NCBI GenBank assembly: GCA_964452045.1 | Contig: CAYVKM010000013.1 | Location: forward strand, 1 to 59,895 | Direction of reading: 5' to 3' | DNA from: CAYVKM01 sp964452045 | GTDB taxonomy: Bacteria > Calditrichota > Calditrichia > RBG-13-44-9 | Length of the DNA stretch: 59,895 nucleotides | Shown here: piece by piece, positions 1 to 9,549 of the stretch | Position numbering within the stretch: the first letter of the stretch is position 1 | How the letters are laid out: every line of letters starts with the position of its first letter | Program-made: the position numbers and the translations under genes | Notes under the pieces: generated by a model | What the model was told of the DNA's origin: nothing | The model's database searches: none | Seen by the model: only the letters and a program-made list of their open reading frames with translations

Positions 1-2390
1 ACAGCCTTTCTTTTTACCGATTTTTTCGGTTTTTTAGCAACTGTTTGATGATTCCGGATGGCCACCTGGAAAACCTCGTTTAATTTTTCGACAAAGACAA
101 AATTCATCTTACTTTTGGTTTTTTCCGGAACCTCCAGCAGATCCTTTTCGTTTCGCTTTGGCAAAATTACGGTTTTAATCCCGGCCCGGGCTGCAGCCAG
201 GACCTTTTCTTTGATACCGCCTACCGGAAGCACCCTTCCCCGCAGGGAAATCTCTCCGGTCATGGCAATATCGTAGCGGACTGGTTTACCAATGAGCAGG
301 GAAAGCAGAGAAGTGGCGATGGTAACGCCAGCAGATGGTCCATCCTTGGGAACGGCTCCGGAGGGTACATGGACATGAATATCCGATTTCTGGAAAAAGG
401 CAGGATCAATTCCAAACTGCGCTGCATGCGAGCGGATATAGCTCAAGGCAGCCTGGGCTGATTCCCGCATCACCTCACCCAGTTGTCCGGTAAGGGTTAA
501 TTTTTTACCACCTTCCATTCTGGTGGATTCAATGGATAAAATTTCTCCGCCGGCCTGGGTCCAGGCTAGCCCGGTGGCAATCCCAATTTCATCCTCAATG
601 CCGGCCAGTTCCTGAAAGGTTTTTTGTGGGCCCAGATAACTGGTAATATTTTCCGGAGTAATGGTCACCGGGGTGCGATTGCCTTCTGCATATTGTCTGG
701 CCACTTTCCGACAAATCCGGGCGATCTCCCGCTCCAGATTCCGGACACCTGCTTCATCGGTATAATTGCTGATAATTTGCTCAATCGCCTCCGGTTGGAA
801 TTTCAGGTAGCTTTTTTTCAATCCATTTTCTTCAATCTGCCGGGGAATGAGATATTGTTTGGCGATTTGAACCTTTTCTTCGCTGATATAACCGGGCAGC
901 TCAATTACTTCCATCCGGTCCAGCAAGGCTGGGGGAATCTCATAAAGTACGTTGCAGGTGGTGATAAACATAACCGGAGACAGATCGAACTTCACATCCA
1001 GATAATGATCGGTAAAGTCGCTGTTCTGCTGGGGATCCAGTGCCTCCAGTAGTGCAGAAGCGGGATCGCCGCGGAAGTCAGCCCCGATTTTATCGATCTC
1101 ATCCAGCATAAATACCGGATTATGGGTACCGGCTTCCTTAATCATTTGTATGATCCGGCCGGGCAATGCGCCAATATAGGTTCGCCGGTGACCCCGGATT
1201 TCCGCTTCATCGCGGATGCCACCTACACTGTACCGCACAAACTTCCGGCCCATGGCCCGGGCAATGGAACGACCCAGGCTGGTTTTACCAACACCAGGGG
1301 GTCCGGCGAAACAAAGGATCGGTCCCTTGGAATGTTTTTTCAGCTTGCGGATGGCCAGGAATTCCAGGATCCTATCCTTGACATCCTTTAATCCATAGTG
1401 ATCTTCATCCAGAATTTTCTTGGCTTTTTCCAGATCAATATTGTCGAAAGTTTCCTTGCTCCAGGGAAGTGCCACCAGCCAATCGATATAAGTCCGGGAA
1501 ATGGTATATTCGGCAGCGATGGGAGACATCTCATCCAGCCGCTCCAGTTCCTTCAGGGCAACCTCTTCAACCTCTTTAGGCATTCGGGCTTTTTTTACCT
1601 GTTTTCGCAGGTTTTCGATTTCCGCTTCCCAATCGTCTTCATCTTCATCCTCTCCTTCACCCAATTCCTGTTTGATGGTCTTCAACTGTTCGCGGAGCAC
1701 CGTTTCCCGCTGGGTCTTATCGGATTGTGAATTCACCCGTTTTTGAATATCCCCGGTAATTTCCACTATTCTGGATTCCCGGTTTAAAATCTCGATTAAT
1801 TTTTCCAGCCGTTTATCCAAAATATGTTCTTCCAACAGATTTTGCTGTTCCGAAATACTGATCGCAATATTGGCAGAAATCAAATCGGCAATTTTTTCCG
1901 GATTACTCAGCGAACTGACAGATTGCAGCAGATCCTCCGGAACGATGGGAGAAGCCGGGGTTATTTTCTTCAGCAGTTCCCGGATGGTCCGGATTTGGGC
2001 TTCGCATTGCAACGGATCTTTAGTACCGGTCGTTATCGCGGAGGTCTCGGCTATAAGGAAAGGCGATTGCTCCAGAATCTTTCCCAGCTTAACCCGGTTT
2101 ATCCCCTGAACCAGAAGTCGCATATCTCCATCGGGCATTCGGGACATCTTCAAAATGGAAGCCCGGGTCCCTATTTTATAGATCTGAGTATTCTTTACCT
2201 GGGTTTTTACTTCGGTAAAAATACCAATATCTTTTTGATCGATAAGGGCCTTGTTGATCAGTTCCTTTAACTCCGAATCGCTAATGAACAGTGGAAACAT
2301 AACATAAGGAAAAACCACCAGATCCTTGATGGGAAGTATATATAATGAATCGTTCTGAGCTGATTTCTTTTTTACTGCCTGTTTATTCAT
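1..2390 (-). CDS. lon: ATP-dependent Lon protease (3' end cut by window edge)
   Basis: Cytosolic AAA+ serine protease that degrades misfolded and short-lived regulatory proteins. The reading frame opens at an ATG at 2390 and stays open to base 1, giving about 796 residues, so only a few C-terminal residues and the stop are missing. In order it has the Lon N-terminal substrate domain, a coiled-coil stretch rich in Glu/Arg, a Walker A loop GPPGVGKTS near residue 363, and the protease domain. The catalytic serine lies in PKDGPSAG (Ser686). GGIKEK holds the lysine partner (Lys729), 43 residues later, the same spacing as S679/K722 in E. coli Lon. The visible C-terminus is very basic (Lys-rich). 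It lies 36 bases downstream of an hsp20 gene on the same strand, suggesting one heat-stress transcript. Confidence 0.97.
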   Translation of the reverse strand, partial: MNKQAVKKKSAQNDSLYILPIKDLVVFPYVMFPLFISDSELKELINKALIDQKDIGIFTEVKTQVKNTQIYKIGTRASILKMSRMPDGDMRLLVQGINRVKLGKILEQSPFLIAETSAITTGTKDPLQCEAQIRTIRELLKKITPASPIVPEDLLQSVSSLSNPEKIADLISANIAISISEQQNLLEEHILDKRLEKLIEILNRESRIVEITGDIQKRVNSQSDKTQRETVLREQLKTIKQELGEGEDEDEDDWEAEIENLRKQVKKARMPKEVEEVALKELERLDEMSPIAAEYTISRTYIDWLVALPWSKETFDNIDLEKAKKILDEDHYGLKDVKDRILEFLAIRKLKKHSKGPILCFAGPPGVGKTSLGRSIARAMGRKFVRYSVGGIRDEAEIRGHRRTYIGALPGRIIQMIKEAGTHNPVFMLDEIDKIGADFRGDPASALLEALDPQQNSDFTDHYLDVKFDLSPVMFITTCNVLYEIPPALLDRMEVIELPGYISEEKVQIAKQYLIPRQIEENGLKKSYLKFQPEAIEQIISNYTDEAGVRNLEREIARICRKVARQYAEGNRTPVTITPENITSYLGPQKTFQELAGIEDEIGIATGLAWTQAGGEILSIESTRMEGGKKLTLTGQLGEVMRESAQAALSYIRSHAAQFGIDPAFFQKSDIHVHVPSGAVPKDGPSAGVTIATSLLSLLIGKPVRYDIAMTGEISLRGRVLPVGGIKEKVLAAARAGIKTVILPKRNEKDLLEVPEKTKSKMNFVFVEKLNEVFQVAIRNHQTVAKKPKKSVKRKA

Positions 2391-2426
2391 AAACGCTTCT
2401 ATCTCCAATAGTAAAAATGTAAAACG

Positions 2427-2891
2427 CTATTTTGCAACCTCAACCGGAACCTCCATTTCTCCGGTTTCCGGTTCCCGGAAATCCTTTGGGAGAATTATGC
2501 TTAACATACCGTTCTCATATTTGGCTGAGATCTTCTTTGCAACAATTCTGGTGTTCATTTTAATTTTCACCCGAAATTTACCTTCATCAATCTCTTTTTT
2601 GTGGTATTTCAGAACACGGCTTTCTTTCGATGAACCGGAAATTTTTCGCTCTCCTTCAATAATCAGGATACCGGTGTTGTAGCAAATATGAAAGTCTCCT
2701 GCCGCCAGATGGGCTAATTCCATCATGATGAACATATCTTTATCCGATTCCCAGACATTGGTTGGCGGAGCAAAGGCTAGTTCTGTGCTGAAAAGGATGG
2801 GCCGATCTTCATCCGAAACGATCTTCGAGGTTTTTTCAGAATTATTATTTTGCCTAAAGTCCTGGAATACTTTTCGTTTGAGGTCACTCAT
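2427..2891 (-). CDS. Hsp20/alpha-crystallin family small heat-shock protein
   Basis: ATP-independent holdase chaperone of 154 residues that would bind unfolding proteins until they are refolded or degraded. The alpha-crystallin domain spans roughly residues 40-145 and includes the late-domain motif NGMLSIILP (127-135), close to the family's G-x-L signature. The N-terminal arm is short and charged, and the C-terminus carries Val-rich residues that could supply the I-x-I/V-type oligomerisation contact. It is immediately upstream of lon on the same strand, so a chaperone and a protease are probably co-expressed. No good Shine-Dalgarno sequence precedes the ATG; the leader is A/T-rich, as is common in Bacteroidota relatives. 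Confidence 0.93.
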   Translation of the reverse strand: MSDLKRKVFQDFRQNNNSEKTSKIVSDEDRPILFSTELAFAPPTNVWESDKDMFIMMELAHLAAGDFHICYNTGILIIEGERKISGSSKESRVLKYHKKEIDEGKFRVKIKMNTRIVAKKISAKYENGMLSIILPKDFREPETGEMEVPVEVAK

Positions 2892-2986
2892 ATTAAATAT
2901 TTATTTCTGCCTTTTACGATTGATAAAATTAAATTTAATCCCAGATTCACCATTCCCCAAAACATTTCATTGATAAATTGAACGTT

Positions 2987-3982
2987 TTATACGGTGAGTT
3001 CGGAAAATCTTTCCAGGTAATTTGCAAAAATATTTTTTACCTCTTCAAAAGAGTTACACTGGAAAATCTGGTTTCGCAGCCGGGCGGTGTGCGGTAATCC
3101 CCGGGTATACCAGACAATATGCTTTTTCATGCGGCTGAGTGCTGCTTCCTGCGGGAAAGTTTCCAGTTCCAATTGATAATGTCTTTCTATTATTTTCATC
3201 CGCTCAGTAACATTCGGGGGAGACCACCCGTTCCCGGTTTTCAGATATTCCAGGATTTCCTGAAATATCCAGGGGCTGCCCAATACCCCGCGGGCCAGCA
3301 TGATGCCATCCACGTCAGTGGTCTTGAACATCTCCAGTGCTGCCGGTCCGTCAAAAACGTCGCCATTTCCAATTACCGGAATACGAACCGCAGATTTTGC
3401 CCGGGCGATAAATTCCCAGGATGCCTTCCCGGAATATCCCTGATTGCGGGTTCGGGCGTGAATGGTAACTGCATCAGCACCCCCAGCCTCCACAGCCCTG
3501 GCCGCATCTTCAGCTACAATGGAATCCCAGTCCCAGCCGATCCGGATTTTCGCGGTTACCGGCAGGCTGGTGACCAATTTTACGGTTTGAACAATTTCTA
3601 CAATTTTATCCAGCTGGTTCAGAAGTGCTGCCCCGGCCCCTTTCGCGACAACTTTGCGCACCGGGCAGCCAAAATTGAGATCTATCAGATCCGGTCCTAA
3701 CTCTTGCGCTTCACTAATTGCTCTTTTGAACAACTCCGGATCGCTACCAAAAAACTGGAAACCGATCGGTTTTTCTCCTGGGAAAATCTTTAACAAATCT
3801 CGGGTAGCCTGGTTTTGATAAACCAGTCCGTCCACGCTTACCATTTCGGTAAAAGTAAGATCGGCTCCATAATCCCGGGCCAGTTGACGAAAGGCATAAT
3901 CCGAAATGCCGGCCAAGGGAGCAAGCACCAGGTTGTGAGTGGTTTGCAGTTCACCAATTTGCAACGGTTTGATATAAGACAT
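2987..3982 (-). CDS. dusB: tRNA-dihydrouridine synthase (DusB-like)
   Basis: FMN- and NADPH-dependent enzyme that reduces uridine in tRNA D-loops. At 331 residues it is the usual length for the family. The N-terminal TIM barrel shows the substrate/FMN motif LAPLAGISD (20-28). The active-site segment has the catalytic cysteine Cys106 in NFGCPVRKV, followed by the K-G-x-G-A-A-L loop. IHARTRNQGYSG and the GNGDVF phosphate-binding turn are also present. The C-terminal helical domain shows the R-M-K-K-H and tRNA-contact pattern. An SD-like GGAG precedes the ATG. The transcript seems independent of the upstream oxidoreductase gene, which ends in a terminator. DusB is the best subfamily guess; DusA/C cannot be excluded without a tree. 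Confidence 0.95.
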   Translation of the reverse strand: MSYIKPLQIGELQTTHNLVLAPLAGISDYAFRQLARDYGADLTFTEMVSVDGLVYQNQATRDLLKIFPGEKPIGFQFFGSDPELFKRAISEAQELGPDLIDLNFGCPVRKVVAKGAGAALLNQLDKIVEIVQTVKLVTSLPVTAKIRIGWDWDSIVAEDAARAVEAGGADAVTIHARTRNQGYSGKASWEFIARAKSAVRIPVIGNGDVFDGPAALEMFKTTDVDGIMLARGVLGSPWIFQEILEYLKTGNGWSPPNVTERMKIIERHYQLELETFPQEAALSRMKKHIVWYTRGLPHTARLRNQIFQCNSFEEVKNIFANYLERFSELTV

Positions 3983-4063
3983 TATTCTCCGACAGCCCTT
4001 CCAAATTTAGCGGACAAATTTACGGCTTTAGAAAGTAGGATGCAATACTCGGACAGGATAACC

Positions 4064-4099
4064 AAAAAGCACCCTTAGGAACACCAAAAGGTGCTTTTG
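4064..4099 (-). terminator. Rho-independent terminator after the FeS oxidoreductase gene
   Basis: On the minus strand, AAAGCACC pairs with GGTGCTTT across a 16-base loop and is followed by a run of T. It sits directly downstream of the stop of the 4108-6135 gene and separates it from dusB. Confidence 0.8.
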
Positions 4100-4107
4100 T
4101 TTTATAC

Positions 4108-6135
4108 TTAGGACTCCATTGCCTCCAGTACCAGCAGGGCAATATCCTCACTTTTCAAACTTTCCTGACGTTTGGTTTCGTTAATGGCGTCGCTCAACAT
4201 AGTGGAACAGAACGGGCAGGCCGTGCTAACCACATCCGGTTTCAATTCCGCGGCTTCCTCGATCCGGTTATGGTTCACCTTGGGATGATGTTCCTCCATC
4301 CACATCCTTCCACCGCCGGCCCCGCAACAAAATCCATTCTCCCGGTGCCGGGGCATTTCTTTAAGTTTTAATCCGGGAAGGGATTTCAGAACCTCACGGG
4401 GTGCTTCATAAATATCGTTATGCCGGCCCAGATAACAGGAGTCATGATAGGTAACGGTTCGGGAGATCTGTTTAGGTAATTTTATTTTTCCATTCTTAAT
4501 TAATTCCTGAAGTAACTCGCTGTGATGAACTACCTGGTATTGACCACCGAACTGGGCATATTCATGTCCAATGGTATTATAACAGTGAGGACACATAGTC
4601 AGGATCTTCTTGAATTTATACCGGTTGAGGGTTTCAACATTTTGTTCTGCCAGAATCTGAAAGAGATACTCATTCCCGATGCGTCGCGCGGCATCCCCAT
4701 TGCAGGTCTCTTCCTTACCCAGGATGGCATAATTGACCCCGGCGGCATTCAGGATCTGAACAATCGCCCGGGCAACCTTCTGACTGCGGGCATCATAAGC
4801 CCCGGCACATCCCACCCAAAACAGATAATCCACTTCCTTATTCATCTCCCGCATTTTAGGTACGGTTAATCCCTCACTCCATTTTTCCCGGTCTTCCGCA
4901 GAAATACCCCAGGGATTTCCGTTGGTCTCCATATTCTTAAAGGTTGTGGTAACCTCCGTAGGAAAACGGCTTTCTTCCAGAACCAGATGTCTCCGCATAT
5001 CAATAATTTTGGGAATGTGTTCGATATAGACCGGACAGGCTTGCTGACAGGCCCGGCAGGTAGTGCATCCCCACAGTTCTTCATCCAGAACCGCTTCACC
5101 TACCATCTTCCTGGTTTTCTGCTCCGAACCACCGTTTCCTTTATTTTTTAAAAAACCGGGACCAACTTCTCCCATATATTTCTGAAGATCCAGGATCACC
5201 TTCATCGGGGACAGCGGTTTTTCGGTGGTAGTGGCCGGGCAGACATCTGAACAGCGGCCGCATTCGGTGCAGGCATCAAGATCCATCAATTCTTTCCAGG
5301 AAAAATGGTTGATTTCCGATGCGCCAAAATTTTCCGCCTCCTCCAGTTCCATTTTGGAGAGCACACCTTTTGCTCCAAGCGACTGAAAGAAAATATTCAT
5401 GGGGGTAGTAAAAATATGAAAAAGTTTGGAATAGGGCATGTAGGCCAGAAAGGCAAAGGCGATGAGCAGATGAAACCACCAGGTGTAGACATGCAGATGC
5501 TGCATGGTTTCCGCGGTCATACCCAACCCGGAGAAGATCTCGCTGAAAAGCAGGCCCAGGGGTGACCAGGCTGCCCAGGCCGGCTGGGTGACGCCGATAC
5601 GTAATCCCTCAATTACATAACCGGTGAGCAGAATGATCAGAAAGAGAGTAATTACCACAATGTCATCTTTTTTGCTCTTCAGATTTGCTGGTCTCATTAC
5701 CACCCGGCGGTAGATGGCCAGGAGCAAACCGCCAATCGCCAGTATACCGAAAATATCCAGGATAAGCGAGTAATAGAGGTAAAAGGTAGATTTCAGGAAA
5801 GTCCAGGAAAAGATAGGTCTGGTAAAGTCCACCTCGACAAAAATGAGGATTGTTCCGATGGTCAGGATAATAAAGCCGGTATAGATGAGGAGGTGCATCA
5901 GGCCGGGATATTTTTTCTTGATCACCCGGCCCTGCCCCAGCGCGTACTGGAAAACCAGTTTTAAGCGCAATCCGATCCGGTCCAGGCGGGCATCCGGTTT
6001 GCCCAGCTTCCAAAGTTTGTAGCGCTGATAGAATCTCCAGCCAAAAATAATAACGACTATCAGAAACAGGATGTACATCCAGATAATTCCGGATATGTTC
6101 CAGTAGATTTCGCGGGTAGGAACGGTTCCAGGCAT
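4108..6135 (-). CDS. Membrane-bound Fe-S oxidoreductase, EtfD/HdrD-like (probable ETF:quinone oxidoreductase)
   Basis: A 675-residue protein that probably passes electrons from electron-transfer flavoprotein to menaquinone. The N-terminal ~260 residues form several membrane helices resembling the NarI-type heme b module. Two ferredoxin-like 4Fe-4S motifs follow: Cys289/292/295/299 in CTECGRCSDVCP and Cys357/360/363/367 in CTTCRACQQACP. Two HdrD-type CCG domains come next. The first has C-N-G-D in place of C-C-G, as is usual in this subfamily, and the second has the full FCCGAGGG with a final CPFC. The start is set by a strong AAAGGAGG ahead of the ATG. Acyl-CoA dehydrogenases are the usual electron source for this family, and one lies at 49.7 kb. 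No etfAB genes are seen in the window. The electron donor is inferred from family membership. Confidence 0.88.
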   Translation of the reverse strand: MPGTVPTREIYWNISGIIWMYILFLIVVIIFGWRFYQRYKLWKLGKPDARLDRIGLRLKLVFQYALGQGRVIKKKYPGLMHLLIYTGFIILTIGTILIFVEVDFTRPIFSWTFLKSTFYLYYSLILDIFGILAIGGLLLAIYRRVVMRPANLKSKKDDIVVITLFLIILLTGYVIEGLRIGVTQPAWAAWSPLGLLFSEIFSGLGMTAETMQHLHVYTWWFHLLIAFAFLAYMPYSKLFHIFTTPMNIFFQSLGAKGVLSKMELEEAENFGASEINHFSWKELMDLDACTECGRCSDVCPATTTEKPLSPMKVILDLQKYMGEVGPGFLKNKGNGGSEQKTRKMVGEAVLDEELWGCTTCRACQQACPVYIEHIPKIIDMRRHLVLEESRFPTEVTTTFKNMETNGNPWGISAEDREKWSEGLTVPKMREMNKEVDYLFWVGCAGAYDARSQKVARAIVQILNAAGVNYAILGKEETCNGDAARRIGNEYLFQILAEQNVETLNRYKFKKILTMCPHCYNTIGHEYAQFGGQYQVVHHSELLQELIKNGKIKLPKQISRTVTYHDSCYLGRHNDIYEAPREVLKSLPGLKLKEMPRHRENGFCCGAGGGRMWMEEHHPKVNHNRIEEAAELKPDVVSTACPFCSTMLSDAINETKRQESLKSEDIALLVLEAMES

Positions 6136-6171
6136 ACAATCCTCCTTTGATCAATAAGAATTAACTGATTA

Positions 6172-6975
6172 TCAAGATGAATCCGTTACTTTAAAGCGGT
6201 TTTTTAACCGGCTTAAAAATCCACTTTCCGGCTCGCTTTCCGGAAGTTCCGGTTTCTCCACCACCTCCCGGTTTATTATTTTCCGGGGATTCAATATGAG
6301 CAATTCTTCCAGATATTCTTCCGAAATTTCATCCTCCAGAAAATCGTAAACATTTTTCAGAACAAAAGTTCGGCCCTTCGTGGTATGAGCATCCGAAGCG
6401 ATAAACTGCACCAGTTTATTTTTCAGAAGATAGATACTGACCTTCTGGATCTCCTTACCGAAATGTCCCAGAATACTTCCGCCATTCATCTGAATGAGAC
6501 CGCCAAATTTTAGGAACTCCAGCACCTTTTTGGTCTTCCGGATGACCATGCTGTAACGTTCGGGATGGGCCACTACCGGAATATAATTTGCTGCCGAAAG
6601 CCGGAACAAAATATTTTCCCCGCCATCAGGCATCAGGTACATCGGGAACTCGAACAGCACATACTGCCCCCAGTTACCCAGGGTGGTCACTTTGTGTTGT
6701 TTGATGGTTTCATCCATTTGTTCATGATAGAAGAGCTCCCCACCCGAATGAATATTTACATTGATGTCCATCGCCGCCGATCTGTTTTGCAATTCCTCCA
6801 GTTTAACCAGATAATCCTCCTCCATTTGGGGCGGGATAATCTCCTGGAAATGGGAAGTAGCAAAGACATCAGTAATCCCCTGCTCTTCTGCGATCTGAAG
6901 CATCTTCAGGGATTCATCAAACGATTTTGGGCCGTCGTCAAATTCGGGTATCAGGTGACTGTGAATGTCAATCAT
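6172..6975 (-). CDS. CpsB/CapC-type PHP-superfamily phosphatase
   Basis: Metal-dependent phosphatase of the PHP fold, 267 residues, related to CpsB/YwqE enzymes that dephosphorylate bacterial tyrosine kinases controlling exopolysaccharide assembly. Metal ligands are seen in IDIHSHLIP near the N-terminus, in the TSHF motif after the first strand, in VAHPERY and in SDAHTTKGR, in the order expected for the family. The last ~40 residues are rich in Pro, Glu and Ser and then basic, a likely flexible tail. No tyrosine kinase or polysaccharide export gene is adjacent. It faces the ABC exporter genes across a 400-base intergenic region. The phosphotyrosine substrate is inferred from the family. Confidence 0.9.
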   Translation of the reverse strand: MIDIHSHLIPEFDDGPKSFDESLKMLQIAEEQGITDVFATSHFQEIIPPQMEEDYLVKLEELQNRSAAMDINVNIHSGGELFYHEQMDETIKQHKVTTLGNWGQYVLFEFPMYLMPDGGENILFRLSAANYIPVVAHPERYSMVIRKTKKVLEFLKFGGLIQMNGGSILGHFGKEIQKVSIYLLKNKLVQFIASDAHTTKGRTFVLKNVYDFLEDEISEEYLEELLILNPRKIINREVVEKPELPESEPESGFLSRLKNRFKVTDSS

Positions 6976-7143
6976 GTTCAGTCTAATAAAATATTATCAG
7001 AATTCTTGCACTACTAAGTTGATTTCAAATATTAATTTTTAGAAAAATAGATAAATTTTACCAGTCATTCCACTGCAAATTTTAATATTTGAAAGTTGCA
7101 CGAGGACTACAGTAGATGTTTAGTTTGATTTATCATTTTACTT

Positions 7144-7213
7144 CTGTCATGCTGTCCCGCAACTGCGGGATCAGCATCTTTTTTTAGATTCTGAAACGAG
7201 TTCAGAATGACAG
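7144..7213. repeat. Imperfect long inverted repeat in a 400-base intergenic region
   Basis: Outer arms CTGTCAT (7144-7150) and ATGACAG (7207-7213) enclose an inner hairpin CCCGCAACTGCGGG (7157-7170). Read on the minus strand it begins GTCATTCTGAACTCGTTTC, a motif I recognise as a common dispersed intergenic repeat in FCB genomes. The rest of 6976-7376, between two divergent genes, is AT-rich; I see no gene or clear riboswitch in it. Confidence 0.65.
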
Positions 7214-7376
7214 ATACGATTTATTGTTAACAATGCAATATTATACCACAAATAGTAGAGAAAATACCTATACCTCTGAAAAAAATGGCACGATATAAAA
7301 GTATTTCGATTTTCTTCTACTTTTTCCTCCGCCGAACCATTAAATTTTGCGGTTAATGTTACTTTGAATAAAGCTT

Positions 7377-8339
7377 ATGAATCATCAGGAAATATCGTCA
7401 CAAAAAAATACAGATCAGGTCATCGAAGTCAGGAGTGTCTCCAAATCCTTCAAGACGGTGCAGGCGGTTAAAAACGTCAGCCTGAATATCTATAAAGGTC
7501 AGTTTATTGCCCTGCTTGGTCCCAATGGGGCGGGTAAAACAACCTTGGTGGAAATGATCGAAGGTATTCAGAAACCCGATACCGGTGATATCCTGGTGAT
7601 GGGAAAGCACTGGAAGGGGAATGAGGATGAGCTCCACCAGGTCATCGGCATTTCGCTTCAGGAAACCCGCTTTATTGATAAACTGAATGTTCAGGAAACG
7701 CTGCGGTTATTTGCCAGTTTTTATAAGCTGGAGCAGAAGCGAATTGCCGAGATTATCGAAATTGTTGGTTTGGAAGATAAGATTAAATCTTATGTGGTTA
7801 ATCTTTCCGGTGGACAACGCCAGCGGCTTGCCCTGGGCATTGCCCTGCTCAACCGACCCAAGATCTTGCTTCTGGACGAACCGACCACCGGTCTGGATCC
7901 CAATGCCAGGCGGGAGGTTTGGGCAATTTTAATGAGATTGAAAGCGGAAGCTCAAACCTCACTGATTCTTACTACGCATTATATGGAAGAAGCCGAACGC
8001 CTGTGCGATTACATTATTATCATCCATAATGGAGTGGTTTTAAAAGAAGGTACTCTGCAGCAACTGCTAAACGAAGACCGGAATGAAAAGATGATCGAAT
8101 TTGAACTGGAAGGATCACCCCAGGCACTGAACAACATTGGCACAACCTCACCTTATCCTATTCAGTGGGCTCCGGGAAAAGAGAGAGGACAGGTGGTGCT
8201 GAACCACATGGAGATCGAATTACCGGAATTCATGAAATTTATCCGGGATAAAAATTTAAAATTGAGAAATCTGGAATGCAGACGGCGCACATTGGACGAT
8301 CTGTTTACCGAAATGACCGGCAGGCATTTACATGAATAA
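7377..8339 (+). CDS. ABC transporter ATP-binding protein (DrrA/ABC-2 type)
   Basis: Cytoplasmic ATPase of 320 residues that powers the permease encoded next to it. Walker A is GPNGAGKT (48-55), the signature is LSGGQRQR, Walker B with the catalytic Glu is ILLLDEPTTGLDP, and the H-loop is TTHYMEEA. The C-terminal ~90 residues form the extra domain typical of drug, lipid or polysaccharide exporters of the DrrA/CcmA class. Its stop overlaps the permease start by eight bases, so translation is likely coupled. The substrate cannot be told from sequence; the adjacent phosphatase and aldo/keto reductase do not settle it. Confidence 0.95.
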   Translation: MNHQEISSQKNTDQVIEVRSVSKSFKTVQAVKNVSLNIYKGQFIALLGPNGAGKTTLVEMIEGIQKPDTGDILVMGKHWKGNEDELHQVIGISLQETRFIDKLNVQETLRLFASFYKLEQKRIAEIIEIVGLEDKIKSYVVNLSGGQRQRLALGIALLNRPKILLLDEPTTGLDPNARREVWAILMRLKAEAQTSLILTTHYMEEAERLCDYIIIIHNGVVLKEGTLQQLLNEDRNEKMIEFELEGSPQALNNIGTTSPYPIQWAPGKERGQVVLNHMEIELPEFMKFIRDKNLKLRNLECRRRTLDDLFTEMTGRHLHE

Positions 8340-9480
8340 AGAGATGATCCACAATCAGCTGTTTGAACTGATCAGCGCCTATTTCAAGGAAATTATCCGG
8401 GAGCCGGGTGTGCTGTTCTGGGGCATCGCCTTCCCGATTCTCATGTCACTTGGTCTGGGCATCGCTTTTACCAAAAAGCCGGATATTGTCCGTAATGTGG
8501 CGGTGATTGCCAGCAGCGAATCTGGAACGCGGATTTCGGACAGTTCAGACAAAATTATTTCATTTTTGCAAAACCATGCGGAAAGGACCGAAACAACCGG
8601 TAGTGCTGCAGAAACCTATAAAATAATCATACCGGATGCTAAACTTGGTAATACCACCTTTCTCTTCCAAATGACTGATTGGCAGAATGCTATGGACCTG
8701 CTAAAACGTGGAAATCTGAGCATAATTCTGGACGAAAAAAATGGCCAGGTGCAGTATCATTTCGATCCCATGAATCCAGATGCCCAGCTCACATACCTGA
8801 AACTATCCGAATTATTCAGTGAGCAGGGCAATCAATCCGATCTTCTGAAAGAGACAAACATTGAACCGCTCACCGTTAGCGGCACCCGATATATCGATTT
8901 CCTGGTGCCAGGGCTTATTGCCATGGGCATCATGATGTCCTGTATGTGGGGTTTGAGTTACGGGATCATCGATAAAAGGTCGAAGAAGCTGCTCCGGCGA
9001 ATGGTGGCCACACCCATGCGGAAATCCTATTTTCTCATCGCTCTGATCACGGTGCGGGTGGGAATGAACCTTGTTGAATCGTCCGTACTTTTTCTTTTTG
9101 CCGCCCTGGTTTTCAATATCACCATACAGGGAAATATTGCTTCCCTGATTATCATCTTTTTGGCCGGGAATATCGCCTTTGCCGGCATCGCTATTTTTAT
9201 CTCTTCCCATACCGGCAATACCGAAATCGGAAATGGCCTGATCAATGTGGTAGTTTTGCCCATGATGGTGTTGTCCGGGATATTCTTTAGTTATCATAAT
9301 TTCCCGGACTGGAGCATACCCTTTATAAAAATTATGCCGCTTACCATGCTGGCCGATGGCATCCGAAGCATTTTCATCGAAGGGGCGGGTTTTGCCCAGA
9401 ATACAGTTCCCACAATTATTCTATTGACCATAGGCGTTTTCTTCTTTTCAGTGGGATTAAAAGTTTTTAAATGGCATTAA
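8332..9480 (+). CDS. ABC-2 type permease
   Basis: Inner-membrane partner of the preceding ATPase, 382 residues. It has the ABC-2 layout: one N-terminal membrane helix (around residues 24-40), a soluble extracytoplasmic domain of about 150 residues, then a block of five to six helices beginning at YIDFLVPGLIAMGIMMS. The stretch RMVATPMRKSYFL is the conserved cytoplasmic coupling region between helices, and GIFFSYHNFPDW is the typical loop before the last helices. The large external domain is as in YhfE/DrrB-like exporters. It forms a two-gene operon with the ATPase, and nothing else nearby suggests a periplasmic adaptor. Confidence 0.92.
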   Translation: MNKEMIHNQLFELISAYFKEIIREPGVLFWGIAFPILMSLGLGIAFTKKPDIVRNVAVIASSESGTRISDSSDKIISFLQNHAERTETTGSAAETYKIIIPDAKLGNTTFLFQMTDWQNAMDLLKRGNLSIILDEKNGQVQYHFDPMNPDAQLTYLKLSELFSEQGNQSDLLKETNIEPLTVSGTRYIDFLVPGLIAMGIMMSCMWGLSYGIIDKRSKKLLRRMVATPMRKSYFLIALITVRVGMNLVESSVLFLFAALVFNITIQGNIASLIIIFLAGNIAFAGIAIFISSHTGNTEIGNGLINVVVLPMMVLSGIFFSYHNFPDWSIPFIKIMPLTMLADGIRSIFIEGAGFAQNTVPTIILLTIGVFFFSVGLKVFKWH

Positions 9481-9549
9481 ATCTTCTCTTGAATCATTTC
9501 AGAAAAAAATGCAGGGACTGGCAATTAACTTAAATATTGGAGGAAAAAA

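Noticed and set aside
58..2270. Plus-strand frames of 60-150 codons across the first 2.3 kb
   Set aside because: They are antisense to lon, which is continuous on the minus strand with full motifs; none has a family signature.
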